Of a DNA stretch of 40,094 nucleotides, positions 1 through 8,735 are shown piece after piece. This DNA is from Pseudomonas sp. REP124 (GTDB lineage: Bacteria > Pseudomonadota > Gammaproteobacteria > Pseudomonadales > Pseudomonadaceae): assembly GCF_020164475.1 (NCBI RefSeq), contig NZ_JAIQWX010000048.1, positions 1 through 40,094 of the forward strand, given 5' to 3'. Within the stretch, counting starts at the first letter, position 1; each line of letters opens with the position of its first letter. Made by a program: the position numbers and the translations under genes. The notes under the pieces were generated by a model. It worked only from the letters and a program-made list of their open reading frames with translations. It was not told where the DNA came from and did not search any database.

Positions 1-198
1 GGGAAGAGAGATAGCCTTTACGCATAGTGGAACTCCATGACATCGATTGAGAAAGCAGCTTTTCCGAAGCTGCCTCTCGAATTTAGGCGATATCTGGGAA
101 GTGTCAAAAATACATGCGTTACGGAGTGTGAACTAATTCTACTCCTCGCTAGCTGTTGATATCAGATTATTCCCACACACGCAAAAGCAGTGTCGCTG
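1..198. other. No gene seen at window edge
   Basis: This A+T-rich stretch lies downstream of the last minus-strand gene of the O-antigen region. I see no reading frame with a plausible start and ribosome binding site, and no convincing hairpin terminator. It may be intergenic or the degraded edge of a gene lying outside the window. Confidence 0.4.
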
Positions 199-2049
199 CT
201 AGTGAGCTCTTGTTTGGATACATTTATCTGCAGGCAGATCAACAGAATAATTCGGTTTTAGTAGCTGTTGGATAGGCCGCTCTTCAAACCCGCCTGCTCC
301 TTTAGGGGTATTCCAGGATGCAACCACATCATAATCCTTGAGATCCGCTCCGAATGTACCAATGAGGCTATCAGAAATACTCCTAGGACCTCCTGGCTCG
401 ACTAAAAGCCATGCTGAAATCAGTTGTTCGCATGGAACCCTCTTCAACACTTCAGTAGCCAACTTGAAACTGCCCGGATAACCTCCAATCATCCACGCCC
501 GGCCGATACTGTTGGCGCCGAGCGCGTAAAGCAGCCCTGGGGACTGGCCGCTTAAATCTATGATCGGTGTGCCTGAATGAAAGCCAGCTTTTCGCGCTTT
601 CGTTATGGCATCTGTCAAGTAGTTAGCATACCCCTCAGAAAGCCAGAGCCGAGAACCACTCCGGCCTAATTCCACCGGCTGAACGTTTAATACTAATGGT
701 TGCGGCTGCCTATAAGGCAATGTCATACCCGAGTGAACCAATATTACTACGACCACCTGGGTGATCAACACCAGTGGAAATAGAATGAAGGATGACCTCT
801 CACCACGTAGCGATGGGACAAAAAGTACCAATCCAGCCACCAACCAAAAAAAACCAACCAAACTCCCTACTGCCCAATAGTTATTATTACTGCCAAAGGC
901 GTAAATATGTGGAAATACTGCAAACGATAACGCCATAAAGATATGCGATAGAGAAAATTTCGAGATAAAACGACGACTGTAAAAAAAGCAGCTAAGCAAT
1001 AGCATTGCAGTTGGGACCACCAGGATTAAAAGTCCTTGAAAACTGCTAGGCTTAAGATTTAAGTGGCATTTACCCGTAATGAATAAAATAACAACAAGCA
1101 GCAAAGCACCTGAAAGTAAAAGCCCTAACGTACGGGTTAAAAGATTATTAATATATAAAAAAATCGGAACAACGAGACATACAATGAGCACGACTCGAAA
1201 ATTTTCCACCTCATCTGAACCTAATAAAAAATCATCAAATCGCAACAACTGCACTAGTGTATGACCGCCACCTAGAGATTCGGCGAAAGTCATCGCTGTT
1301 TGCAGCCTTAGTACAAACCCCGATATTGACCCGTCAATTATTATCGAACTAAAAATCAATAAAAAAACCACCAACATTGCCGAAAGCAGCATCATACGAA
1401 TATTAACTTTCCTCGTAATCAGCAAACAAAAGAAAACACAGGCTCCAACTAAAGCAGCACTACTAGGCTTTGCCATGAAAGCCAACCAGCCACCAACAGC
1501 AATTAAGACCCAACCGAATGAACGCTCTTTTTTTAGCTCAGTCAAACACAATCCGGCAGCGATGATTAGGAGCGCTTGAAAATTTAAGCTATTGTAGCTC
1601 GGTGACAGAAGCCAAAAGCTAAAAAAGCTGACACCTCCACTTGCAAAACCAAAAGACACTATATGTCGATTTACTTTCGATTTAATGTCCGAAGGGAACA
1701 AACCTCTAATGATGGTGTCGACCAGAAACCAACTTAGGGAAAATGTAAGCAGCACATTCGCTCTTCTCAGCCATGCAACATCCCCTCCTACAAGCAGATT
1801 CAACGGATAGTAGATATAGCCAAACTGCGTCAGAGACGAATCATACAATTTTGGGGATGCCACCCAATTTAAGTAAAAACCCTCGTCAGTAAATTCAAAG
1901 CCATAAGAACTGTAGAATAGCAACCAAACAAGTACCGCTATAGATCCAATAGCAGAGAGTAGAGCTAGGCACCATTCAGCCGCATGCGAAAACCTAACCT
2001 TCAGAGAATTATCCTTAGTCAAATCAGAGGTATCGCTTTGAATGCTCAT
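199..2049 (-). CDS. Polytopic membrane protein, GT-C glycosyltransferase-like
   Basis: A 616-residue protein with about ten or more hydrophobic membrane segments and a hydrophilic C-terminal part from about residue 455. After the first membrane segment (about 28-48) comes an acidic loop, FEFTDEGFY (about 51-59). An acidic pair here is typical of GT-C enzymes, which use polyprenyl-phosphate sugars on the periplasmic side. This suggests a sugar- or side-group-modifying glycosyltransferase, but no specific family is recognised. The start has TAAGG five bases upstream. A terminator-like hairpin separates it from wbpM, so it probably has its own promoter. It could modify the O-antigen or be unrelated to it; an acyltransferase or a second polymerase is less likely because of the DE loop. 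Confidence 0.75.
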   Translation of the reverse strand: MSIQSDTSDLTKDNSLKVRFSHAAEWCLALLSAIGSIAVLVWLLFYSSYGFEFTDEGFYLNWVASPKLYDSSLTQFGYIYYPLNLLVGGDVAWLRRANVLLTFSLSWFLVDTIIRGLFPSDIKSKVNRHIVSFGFASGGVSFFSFWLLSPSYNSLNFQALLIIAAGLCLTELKKERSFGWVLIAVGGWLAFMAKPSSAALVGACVFFCLLITRKVNIRMMLLSAMLVVFLLIFSSIIIDGSISGFVLRLQTAMTFAESLGGGHTLVQLLRFDDFLLGSDEVENFRVVLIVCLVVPIFLYINNLLTRTLGLLLSGALLLVVILFITGKCHLNLKPSSFQGLLILVVPTAMLLLSCFFYSRRFISKFSLSHIFMALSFAVFPHIYAFGSNNNYWAVGSLVGFFWLVAGLVLFVPSLRGERSSFILFPLVLITQVVVVILVHSGMTLPYRQPQPLVLNVQPVELGRSGSRLWLSEGYANYLTDAITKARKAGFHSGTPIIDLSGQSPGLLYALGANSIGRAWMIGGYPGSFKLATEVLKRVPCEQLISAWLLVEPGGPRSISDSLIGTFGADLKDYDVVASWNTPKGAGGFEERPIQQLLKPNYSVDLPADKCIQTRAH

Positions 2050-2124
2050 TACAACCTTAGCCCTTAACTTTTTACTTCGACATTACTACAGCAATCGCTT
2101 AACAAGAGCCGTCATATTTTATGC

Positions 2125-2154
2125 TATATAAACGATTACCGGCACTTAACGCAA
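2125..2154 (-). promoter_or_regulatory. Possible sigma-70 promoter for the GT-C-like gene
   Basis: On the minus strand a TTGCGT (2149-2154) lies 18 bases before a TATATA (2125-2130), about 75 bases upstream of the membrane-protein start and after the wbpM terminator. The -35 match is weak, so the call rests mainly on position between a terminator and an isolated gene. Confidence 0.3.
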
Positions 2155-2176
2155 AAACCACAAGAATTTCATAATA

Positions 2177-2201
2177 AAAACGTCCGCGCGGTTGCGGACG
2201 T
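2177..2201 (-). terminator. Rho-independent terminator after wbpM
   Basis: On the minus strand the arms CGTCCGC and GCGGACG (2181-2187 and 2194-2200) form a seven-base stem with a six-base loop. The stem is followed directly by a run of five T (2176-2180). It lies about 28 bases past the wbpM stop and probably ends the O-antigen operon. Confidence 0.8.
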
Positions 2202-2228
2202 CTTTCCATACAAATTATAGATCAGCAG

Positions 2229-4238
2229 TCAAGGTTCAAGCCTTTGCTGTTGATATATCCAGTCTACAATTTCACCATCTGGCGTGTAGCCACTAACGGT
2301 ATCACGCAAAAGTTGCCGCACCCGCGAATAATCATCATGTTCTACCGCAAGCAGCAACTCGGTAAGCTTCTCTTTCAATACGTCCCAAGACAAGTAGTCC
2401 TCATTCGCGCTCATAATCATGGGATGTTTAGTCGCGGCTACGTTATCACCTATAAGAAGCTCTTCGTAGAGCTTTTCACCTGGGCGCAGGCCCGTAAACT
2501 CTATGGCAATATCGCCGTTCGGATTTTTATCTGAGCGAACACTTAATCCCGAGAGGTGAATCATTTTTTCTGCAAGTTCGACAATTTTTACAGGTTCACC
2601 CATATCCAAAACAAAGACATCACCCCCCAGCCCCATCGAACCGGCTTGTATCACTAACTGAGCTGCTTCTGGAATAGTCATGAAATAACGCGTAATTTTA
2701 GGATGGGTAACCGTTAACGGCCCGCCTGATTTTATTTGCTTGTGAAAAAGTGGAATTACCGATCCAGACGAACCCAAAACATTCCCAAACCTGACCATTG
2801 TAAAGCGCGTTTTATTAACACGAGATATCTTAGAGTAATCACCAAGCAAAACGGGTGCTATTTCACGACTCAGTGCCTGAAGAGTCAGTTCTGCAAGACG
2901 CTTGGTACTACCCATAACATTTGTAGGCCGCACTGCTTTATCGGTTGAGATTAGTACAAAATTAGAAACCCCTACCTGTAAAGCGGCTTGCGCAGTATTA
3001 AGAGTACCCATCACGTTATTCAACACACCTTCGGCAATATTATGCTCAACCATAGGCACGTGCTTATAAGCGGCTGCGTGGTAGACAGTATCAACTTTCC
3101 AAGTTTTCATCACCTCCACCAACTGGGCTTGATTACGCACAGATCCCAATATAGGTAGGAGTTTCACCGATAATGACTCACGATTTATACGTTGTTCGAG
3201 CTCTGCCAGGATGCAGTAAAGATTAAACTCACTATGATCGAATAGAATCAGTGTGGTGGGTGACTGTGTAAGGATCTGTCTGCACAGCTCCGAACCGATT
3301 GAGCCACCCGCGCCAGTTACAAGAACGGCTTTCTCCAGAATGCAGTGCTCCAACAAATCATCTTGTGCGGGCACAGCATCGCGTCCTAGGAGATCGGCAA
3401 TGTCTACCTCCTGAATATCATCCACCTTCACTCTGCCACTCGCCAGATCCATGAATCCCGGCACGCTGCGTACATGTAATGGATAGTTTTCAAGGAAACC
3501 GAGAATTTCGCGGCGTCGTCCCCGAGAGGTCGAAGGAATGGCGAGCAGTATCTCCTGAGCACCTGTAGCGTGAATCATTTGCTCGATATGACGTGGCTTA
3601 TAAACCTGAAGGCCTGAGATAACCCTGTTAGAAATACTGTCATCATCATCAATGAAGGCGACTGGGCGCATGGCGCGCCCCATTCTCAGCGCAGCTACTA
3701 GTTGATTACCCGCTGCACCAGCGCCGTAGACCGCAACTCTAGGTAACCCATCGTCACGGTTAGCGAATGGAACATGTTGAGCGGCGGAAAACCAATCACC
3801 GAGGAAGTACTGACGCATCGCAAGGCGAAGCCCCCCGATCATCACCATGCTTAACCACCAGTAATTGAATATGATGGACCGCGGCACTACATTTTGATGA
3901 TTGCTATACCAATAGACAATAAAACCAAGGATCAATGAAGACAGACTCACTGCCTTGATGATGGCAATTAGTGCGTCATTGCCGAAATAGCGCATGACTG
4001 CGCGATACATGCCAAATCGAATGAAGAGCGGAATCGCTACGAGAGGCGCGCTGACGAAAAGCCAGACGTGAGTGGTGAAGGGATTGATCATTTCATCGAT
4101 CCCGAGACGCACAACAAATGCCAACCACAACGCCATCCAAACCAGACCTACATCAGCTAGCACCTGAATCAGCCGTTTGTGACGACGCGGGAGCCCCAAC
4201 AACACCGCGCGTAGTCGATCCATAAACGCTTCAAACAC
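2229..4238 (-). CDS. wbpM: UDP-GlcNAc 4,6-dehydratase, WbpM/FlaA1 family
   Basis: A large membrane-bound nucleotide-sugar dehydratase (669 residues; WbpM is about 665) that turns UDP-GlcNAc into the 4-keto-6-deoxy intermediate for D-QuiNAc or D-FucNAc. Four membrane segments (about 23-43, 58-76, 93-112, 122-140) precede two Rossmann domains, marked by GAGAAGN (172-178) and GAGGSIGS (309-316). The catalytic region STDKAVRPTNVMGSTK (431-446) has Met442 where short SDRs have Tyr, as is normal for this family. The GTG start has AGGAG eight bases upstream; an ATG at 4223 matches the usual N-terminus equally well. It is the last gene of the operon, as in other Pseudomonas O-antigen loci. Confidence 0.95.
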   Translation of the reverse strand: MFEAFMDRLRAVLLGLPRRHKRLIQVLADVGLVWMALWLAFVVRLGIDEMINPFTTHVWLFVSAPLVAIPLFIRFGMYRAVMRYFGNDALIAIIKAVSLSSLILGFIVYWYSNHQNVVPRSIIFNYWWLSMVMIGGLRLAMRQYFLGDWFSAAQHVPFANRDDGLPRVAVYGAGAAGNQLVAALRMGRAMRPVAFIDDDDSISNRVISGLQVYKPRHIEQMIHATGAQEILLAIPSTSRGRRREILGFLENYPLHVRSVPGFMDLASGRVKVDDIQEVDIADLLGRDAVPAQDDLLEHCILEKAVLVTGAGGSIGSELCRQILTQSPTTLILFDHSEFNLYCILAELEQRINRESLSVKLLPILGSVRNQAQLVEVMKTWKVDTVYHAAAYKHVPMVEHNIAEGVLNNVMGTLNTAQAALQVGVSNFVLISTDKAVRPTNVMGSTKRLAELTLQALSREIAPVLLGDYSKISRVNKTRFTMVRFGNVLGSSGSVIPLFHKQIKSGGPLTVTHPKITRYFMTIPEAAQLVIQAGSMGLGGDVFVLDMGEPVKIVELAEKMIHLSGLSVRSDKNPNGDIAIEFTGLRPGEKLYEELLIGDNVAATKHPMIMSANEDYLSWDVLKEKLTELLLAVEHDDYSRVRQLLRDTVSGYTPDGEIVDWIYQQQRLEP

Positions 4239-4332
4239 CTTTACCGCTCCTAAACTGATATCACTCGATCATTGTACATATTCGCTCGAAACCGGCACTG
4301 TCTAAATACGACGCCTACCCAGGTCAGAAATC

Positions 4333-5349
4333 CTAGGGAGTTTCGAGTTTTCCAGCATGGAATTTGAAGGCAAGAATGATCAGCGGAACGTACGAGATAA
4401 GCACACCCCAGGCCCCATCGAGCCCGAGTCGGGTCACTGCGAAGGCAACAGGCAACAACCAAAATAGGTTGATTGCACCTACAGCCAGCGTTACGGGTAG
4501 ATGCTTGCCGAACCGACGGGATGCAAACTGATAGGCATGGCTACGATGAGCTTCATACACTTTATCGCCGCGTAGAAGCCTGCGTATCAAGGTAAATGTC
4601 GCATCGACAATGAACACACCCAGCAGAATTACCCACGCCCACATCAATTTAGGGGAGATCCAAGCCGCCTGTAGAGACATTACACCTAAGGTTATTCCTA
4701 GAAAACCGCTTCCCGCATCCCCCATAAATATTCGCGCAGGGGGAAAATTCCAGCACAGGAAACCGACAACCGCCGCAGCCAGCATTGCCGGCCCCCAAAT
4801 GAGTTCTTGTGCGTCAATGAGCCAGTAAAGCAAGCAAGCACCAAGGCAAGCGCTTAGCGCTTCAACACTAGCGATGCCATCAATTCCATCCATAAAATTG
4901 TATAGATTCAGCAACCAAACTAAGTAAACAGCAGCCAGGAAGTGACCAACCCAGTATAGATTCAGGTGAGTACCAAACAACGTGATGGGGGGAAGCCCGC
5001 CCAACCAAGCGAGAGCCCAAACTCCGGCCCCAAAATGCCCCAACAGACGCCAGCGGGCAGCAATGTGACCATGATCATCCATAAACCCAATTACGGCTAC
5101 CGCAGCGCCAGCACCGCCTACGGCGATCAGCTGCTGCCAGGGAACCATCTCAAAACTACCAAAAACTGGAATCGAGGCCAAAAAAGTCAGCACAATTGCC
5201 ACCCCTCCCCCTCGCGGAGTTGGAATAGTATGGGAGCTTCGCGCATTGGGAATATCGATAATACTTCGAGCCAATGCATATCGTCGCAGAGCAGCAGTTA
5301 ACAAAAAAGAAATAACGGTAACTACCGGTACCAGCCACAAATAAACCAT
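4333..5349 (-). CDS. wbpL: Undecaprenyl-phosphate sugar-1-phosphate transferase, WbpL-like
   Basis: An initiating transferase (338 residues) of the MraY/WecA family. It would load the first sugar phosphate (D-QuiNAc, D-FucNAc or GlcNAc) onto undecaprenyl phosphate at the inner membrane and so start each O-unit. About ten membrane segments are visible. Family motifs are in order: acidic pair DD (91-92), NFMDGIDG (151-158), FMGDAGSGFLG (208-218) and the cytoplasmic HRSHAYQ loop (268-274). It starts two bases after the stop of the upstream reductase, indicating translational coupling, and is followed by wbpM as in known Pseudomonas loci. The exact sugar donor cannot be read from the sequence. 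Confidence 0.92.
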   Translation of the reverse strand: MVYLWLVPVVTVISFLLTAALRRYALARSIIDIPNARSSHTIPTPRGGGVAIVLTFLASIPVFGSFEMVPWQQLIAVGGAGAAVAVIGFMDDHGHIAARWRLLGHFGAGVWALAWLGGLPPITLFGTHLNLYWVGHFLAAVYLVWLLNLYNFMDGIDGIASVEALSACLGACLLYWLIDAQELIWGPAMLAAAVVGFLCWNFPPARIFMGDAGSGFLGITLGVMSLQAAWISPKLMWAWVILLGVFIVDATFTLIRRLLRGDKVYEAHRSHAYQFASRRFGKHLPVTLAVGAINLFWLLPVAFAVTRLGLDGAWGVLISYVPLIILAFKFHAGKLETP

Positions 5350-5351
5350 TG

Positions 5352-6314
5352 TTATTGATGTTCCCGAAAATGCATTGCAGTGATCGCCAGCGCCTCATCC
5401 ACACTGAGTGGGGGCGCCCAGCCTAGAAGGTCTCGTGTTTTGCTGATATCGACTCGCAATGAACCGCAAAGGCGCTGGGAAAGCGCCTTTTTACCTAAAA
5501 GTGCTGCACCACTCCGAAGCACCCAGGCAGGGACTGGAACAAGCCTAGCCGGCTTGTTGAGTGCTTTAGCCATCTTGCTCAACAATACGGTAGTGGACAA
5601 ATCCTCTCCATCACTTACTAAAAATGTCTGGTTAGCCGCAGCGGGATGATCGATACAGGTAAGGATCAGGTCGACAAGGTTGCCCAGTGCCACGAGACTG
5701 CGACTGTTATGAATCGCTCCGAAAGGAAGAGGAATGCCCCGATCCAGCCAACGCATCATGCTCAGAAAATTAGCTTTAACACCTGGTCCATAGACCAGAA
5801 CCGGCCGAATAATGACGATCTCCATAGTTGTTGCTTTGGCCAGTTGGCGAAGCCCTTCCTCAGCTTCCATCTTCGATACCCCATAGGGATCTACAGGAGC
5901 CGGAACGTCTTCAGCACTAAACATGGAGCCTTCGTCAGTCCCTTCGCCGTTGACCTTGATGGAACTGATAAATATGAACCTTCGCACACCAGCAGCGGCC
6001 GCTTGCCTAGCAAGATTCAATGTACCGTCAACGTTCACTTTACGAAAAGCAGCCAACGGATCGACTTCGACGTCTTGCATGACATGTACTCGAGCTGCGG
6101 AATGTATAACAACACCGCAGTCCGCCAAGTGTGCATCCCACTTAGTCATGCCATCGAACGTTTCGATGCGGACTTTAGGAACATTCGGAACACACACGCG
6201 TGACTCGTCTCGAACAGCAACTACGACAGAAAACTTATTCTCGTAATTTAAACGTTTAAGAATGGCGCCACCGACGAAACCTGTTGCACCAGTAAGTAGT
6301 ATTGTCGGCTGCAT
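5352..6314 (-). CDS. NAD(P)-dependent 4-ketoreductase, WbpV/WbpK-like
   Basis: A short-chain (extended SDR) sugar reductase of 320 residues. The nucleotide-binding motif GATGFVG is at 9-15 and the catalytic set is Ser117/118, Tyr144 and Lys148 (PYGVSK). Proteins of this type next to wbpL and wbpM reduce the 4-keto product of WbpM. WbpV gives UDP-D-QuiNAc and WbpK gives UDP-D-FucNAc; the two differ only in stereochemistry and I cannot tell them apart by eye. It starts two bases after the wbuB stop and ends two bases before wbpL, so the three genes are tightly coupled. Generic annotation would be UDP-glucose 4-epimerase family, but the context favours a reductase. Confidence 0.85.
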   Translation of the reverse strand: MQPTILLTGATGFVGGAILKRLNYENKFSVVVAVRDESRVCVPNVPKVRIETFDGMTKWDAHLADCGVVIHSAARVHVMQDVEVDPLAAFRKVNVDGTLNLARQAAAAGVRRFIFISSIKVNGEGTDEGSMFSAEDVPAPVDPYGVSKMEAEEGLRQLAKATTMEIVIIRPVLVYGPGVKANFLSMMRWLDRGIPLPFGAIHNSRSLVALGNLVDLILTCIDHPAAANQTFLVSDGEDLSTTVLLSKMAKALNKPARLVPVPAWVLRSGAALLGKKALSQRLCGSLRVDISKTRDLLGWAPPLSVDEALAITAMHFREHQ

Positions 6315-6316
6315 TA

Positions 6317-7567
6317 TCAGGTAGCCTTGCGTAGAGTAGCGTTACGGAATAAACGTTCAAGCCGGGACAAAAGTATAGGTTTAGAATAATAGTTTAAGTA
6401 GTACTGATGCCCCGCTTGTCCCATTGCTTTCAGACCCATCGCGTCTGTGTTTGCTAGCGCCATCGTGATATCAGCCAAGCCGCTGGCGTCGCCGGACGCA
6501 CAAGTAAAACCGGCGCCTGACTCTGTAATCACTCTGGCAGCCTCGCCATTGATCATTCCCAGAAGTGGTCTACCCGAAGCCAAATATGCTTGCACTTTGC
6601 CGGGGATGGTCTTTTCAAAAACGTCATTGGTTTTCAGAGATACGAGCAAAGCATCTGCATTCGCGAACAAAGCTGGCATCTCTTCTAATGGGTGCCTTCC
6701 CAATAACAATACGTTACTTAGTCTCCTGGATTGAACTTGTTGAGCAACCCACTCACTCATTCGACCGTCACCGACAATTACCCAGCGGACTGCCACCTTG
6801 CCTTGCAATTTTTCGGCGGCATCCAGTATAGCCGGGAGATCTTGAGCTTCGCCAAGGTTGCCCGCAAATACTACGGTGAATACGGAACCGTCCCGTTCGA
6901 GTAAACGAGAATCTTGCGATGATGGGGATGAAAAGTCATCTTCAGCCCAGCTTGGAAAGTACACCAACCGTTCAGGAGAAATGTTTCGCGTACAGTATCT
7001 TTTTACATTATCGAAGAATCCGTTCGACTGCAAAAGTAAGTAGTCTGTACGATTGTAGATCCAGGAAACCATTTTCCCGACCATCGATAGCAAGGCTGGA
7101 TGTTTGATAACGCCGACAGCTCGAAGTGTCTCAGGCCATAAATCCAGCACCCAAACAAACACGGGGGCTTTCTTTAACCGTCCAATGACCAGCGCTGGAA
7201 TCGCAGCCATAATTGGGGACACAGCATAGACAAATATCGCATCAAATTGCTTGCCGCGCAGTTTATATGCCCCAATAGAGGAGGCACTGGTGAAAAAACT
7301 TAGATAATTCAACATTAAACTAATACTGCGTTTCCCACGCGCAGCCATAGGCACCCTGAAGATTTCAGCGCCTGAATACTCACTAAAGCGCTCAGGCGCA
7401 GATAGGTATTCCTTATATACCTCACCCTCAGGGTAATTTGGTAGTCCAGTCAACACAGTGACCGAATGTCCTTTCTCGGTAAAGTCACGAACCAAATCGT
7501 TGATACGCATATTTTCAGGCCAAAAATATTGCGTAACTACCAAAATCCTCAATTTACTCTCAGACAT
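6317..7567 (-). CDS. wbuB: GT4 glycosyltransferase, WbuB family (L-FucNAc transfer)
   Basis: A cytoplasmic GT-B glycosyltransferase of 416 residues. The N-terminal signature QYFWPENMRINDLVRDF and the C-terminal block EKTIPGKVQAYLASGRP are those of the WbuB group. In E. coli and P. aeruginosa loci these enzymes sit directly after fnlC/wbjD and are assigned to transfer of L-FucNAc to the first, lipid-linked sugar. The same order is seen here. The ATG start has TGAG about nine bases upstream; a GTG two codons earlier is also open. I infer that it adds the second sugar, L-FucNAc or its amidine form L-FucNAm. Confidence 0.88.
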   Translation of the reverse strand: MSESKLRILVVTQYFWPENMRINDLVRDFTEKGHSVTVLTGLPNYPEGEVYKEYLSAPERFSEYSGAEIFRVPMAARGKRSISLMLNYLSFFTSASSIGAYKLRGKQFDAIFVYAVSPIMAAIPALVIGRLKKAPVFVWVLDLWPETLRAVGVIKHPALLSMVGKMVSWIYNRTDYLLLQSNGFFDNVKRYCTRNISPERLVYFPSWAEDDFSSPSSQDSRLLERDGSVFTVVFAGNLGEAQDLPAILDAAEKLQGKVAVRWVIVGDGRMSEWVAQQVQSRRLSNVLLLGRHPLEEMPALFANADALLVSLKTNDVFEKTIPGKVQAYLASGRPLLGMINGEAARVITESGAGFTCASGDASGLADITMALANTDAMGLKAMGQAGHQYYLNYYSKPILLSRLERLFRNATLRKAT

Positions 7568-7581
7568 GAACACAACTCAGA

Positions 7582-8712
7582 TTAGTAGCGCTTCCAGACC
7601 ACACGATTAACGTAGTCAGTATAACTATGTACGATCCTCGCGACTTTCTCAGATACATTCGGCATGCTGTAGTCGGATACAAGTTGCAACGAACGCACCG
7701 TTCCTGAAGCTTGAGTTTCCAAAATCATTAATCCTTGCAGAACCCGCTCGACTTCAAGCCCGACCATCATCACGGCAGCCTCTTCCATGCCCTCCGGCCG
7801 TTCATGAGCTTCACGGATGTTCAACGCTGGGAAATTAAGGATAGAAGATTCTTCATTTATAGTTCCACTATCAGACAGCACAGCCTTGGATTCAAGCTGA
7901 AGTTTATTGTAGTCCTTGAATCCTAAAGGCTTTAAAAGCCTAACATTTTCATGAAATACAATACCCAAAGCATCAACTCGCTTCTGTGTGCGCGGGTGAG
8001 TAGAAACAATGACCGGATGACCAAATGTGGTTGCTACCGTATTCAGAACATCAACCAATTTAAGAAAATTTTTATCAGAGTCGATATTCTCTTCACGGTG
8101 CGCACTAACGACAAAGAATTTCCCGGATTCAAGCCCCAGACGCTGTACTACGTCAGATGTTTCGATACCATTGCGGTAATGGTTTAAGACCTCAAACATA
8201 GGGCTACCCGTTTTGATCACCCTATCTGGAGGCAGACCTTCATTGAGTAAATAATCACGCGCAATTGTGCTGTAGGTAAGATTGATATCAGCCGTGTGAT
8301 CTACAATCCGACGATTGATTTCCTCAGGGACCCGCATATCAAAACAACGATTGCCTGCTTCCATGTGGAAAGTCGGGATCTTCCGACGTTTTGCAGGAAT
8401 AACCGCCATACAGCTATTGGTATCACCTAGGACAAGTAGGGCTTCAGGTTGCACTGAGGCAAGCACGCGGTCCACTGAAATAATGACGTTTCCGATCGTT
8501 TCTGCGCCGTTACCACCCGCCGCACTCAGGAAATGATCAGGCTTACGAATGCCAAGGTCCTGAAAGAAAATTTCATTCAGTTCATAGTCATAATTTTGAC
8601 CTGTATGGACTAGTACATGATCGCAGTACTTATCCAGCGTGGTAATAACGCGCGACAACCGAATAATCTCGGGGCGCGTTCCTACTACAGTTACAACTTT
8701 CAGCTTTTTCAT
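7582..8712 (-). CDS. fnlC: UDP-N-acetyl-L-fucosamine synthase (2-epimerase)
   Basis: Third enzyme of the UDP-L-FucNAc route, inverting C-2 of UDP-N-acetyl-L-pneumosamine. It belongs to the WecB-like non-hydrolysing 2-epimerases. Visible landmarks are VGTRPEIIRLS at the N-terminus, HTGQNYDYELNE, EAGNRCFDMRVPEEINRR and SDSGTINEES, the last two being the substrate-binding acid and serine-rich segments. The ATG at 8712 gives a 376-residue protein starting MKKLKVV, like FnlC/WbjD; an ATG four codons upstream abuts its AGGA and is less likely. The partners fnlA and fnlB lie directly upstream. It is distinct in role from WbpI, for which no separate copy is present. Confidence 0.92.
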   Translation of the reverse strand: MKKLKVVTVVGTRPEIIRLSRVITTLDKYCDHVLVHTGQNYDYELNEIFFQDLGIRKPDHFLSAAGGNGAETIGNVIISVDRVLASVQPEALLVLGDTNSCMAVIPAKRRKIPTFHMEAGNRCFDMRVPEEINRRIVDHTADINLTYSTIARDYLLNEGLPPDRVIKTGSPMFEVLNHYRNGIETSDVVQRLGLESGKFFVVSAHREENIDSDKNFLKLVDVLNTVATTFGHPVIVSTHPRTQKRVDALGIVFHENVRLLKPLGFKDYNKLQLESKAVLSDSGTINEESSILNFPALNIREAHERPEGMEEAAVMMVGLEVERVLQGLMILETQASGTVRSLQLVSDYSMPNVSEKVARIVHSYTDYVNRVVWKRY

Positions 8713-8735
8713 TGCAATATTCATTCCTAATTCAA

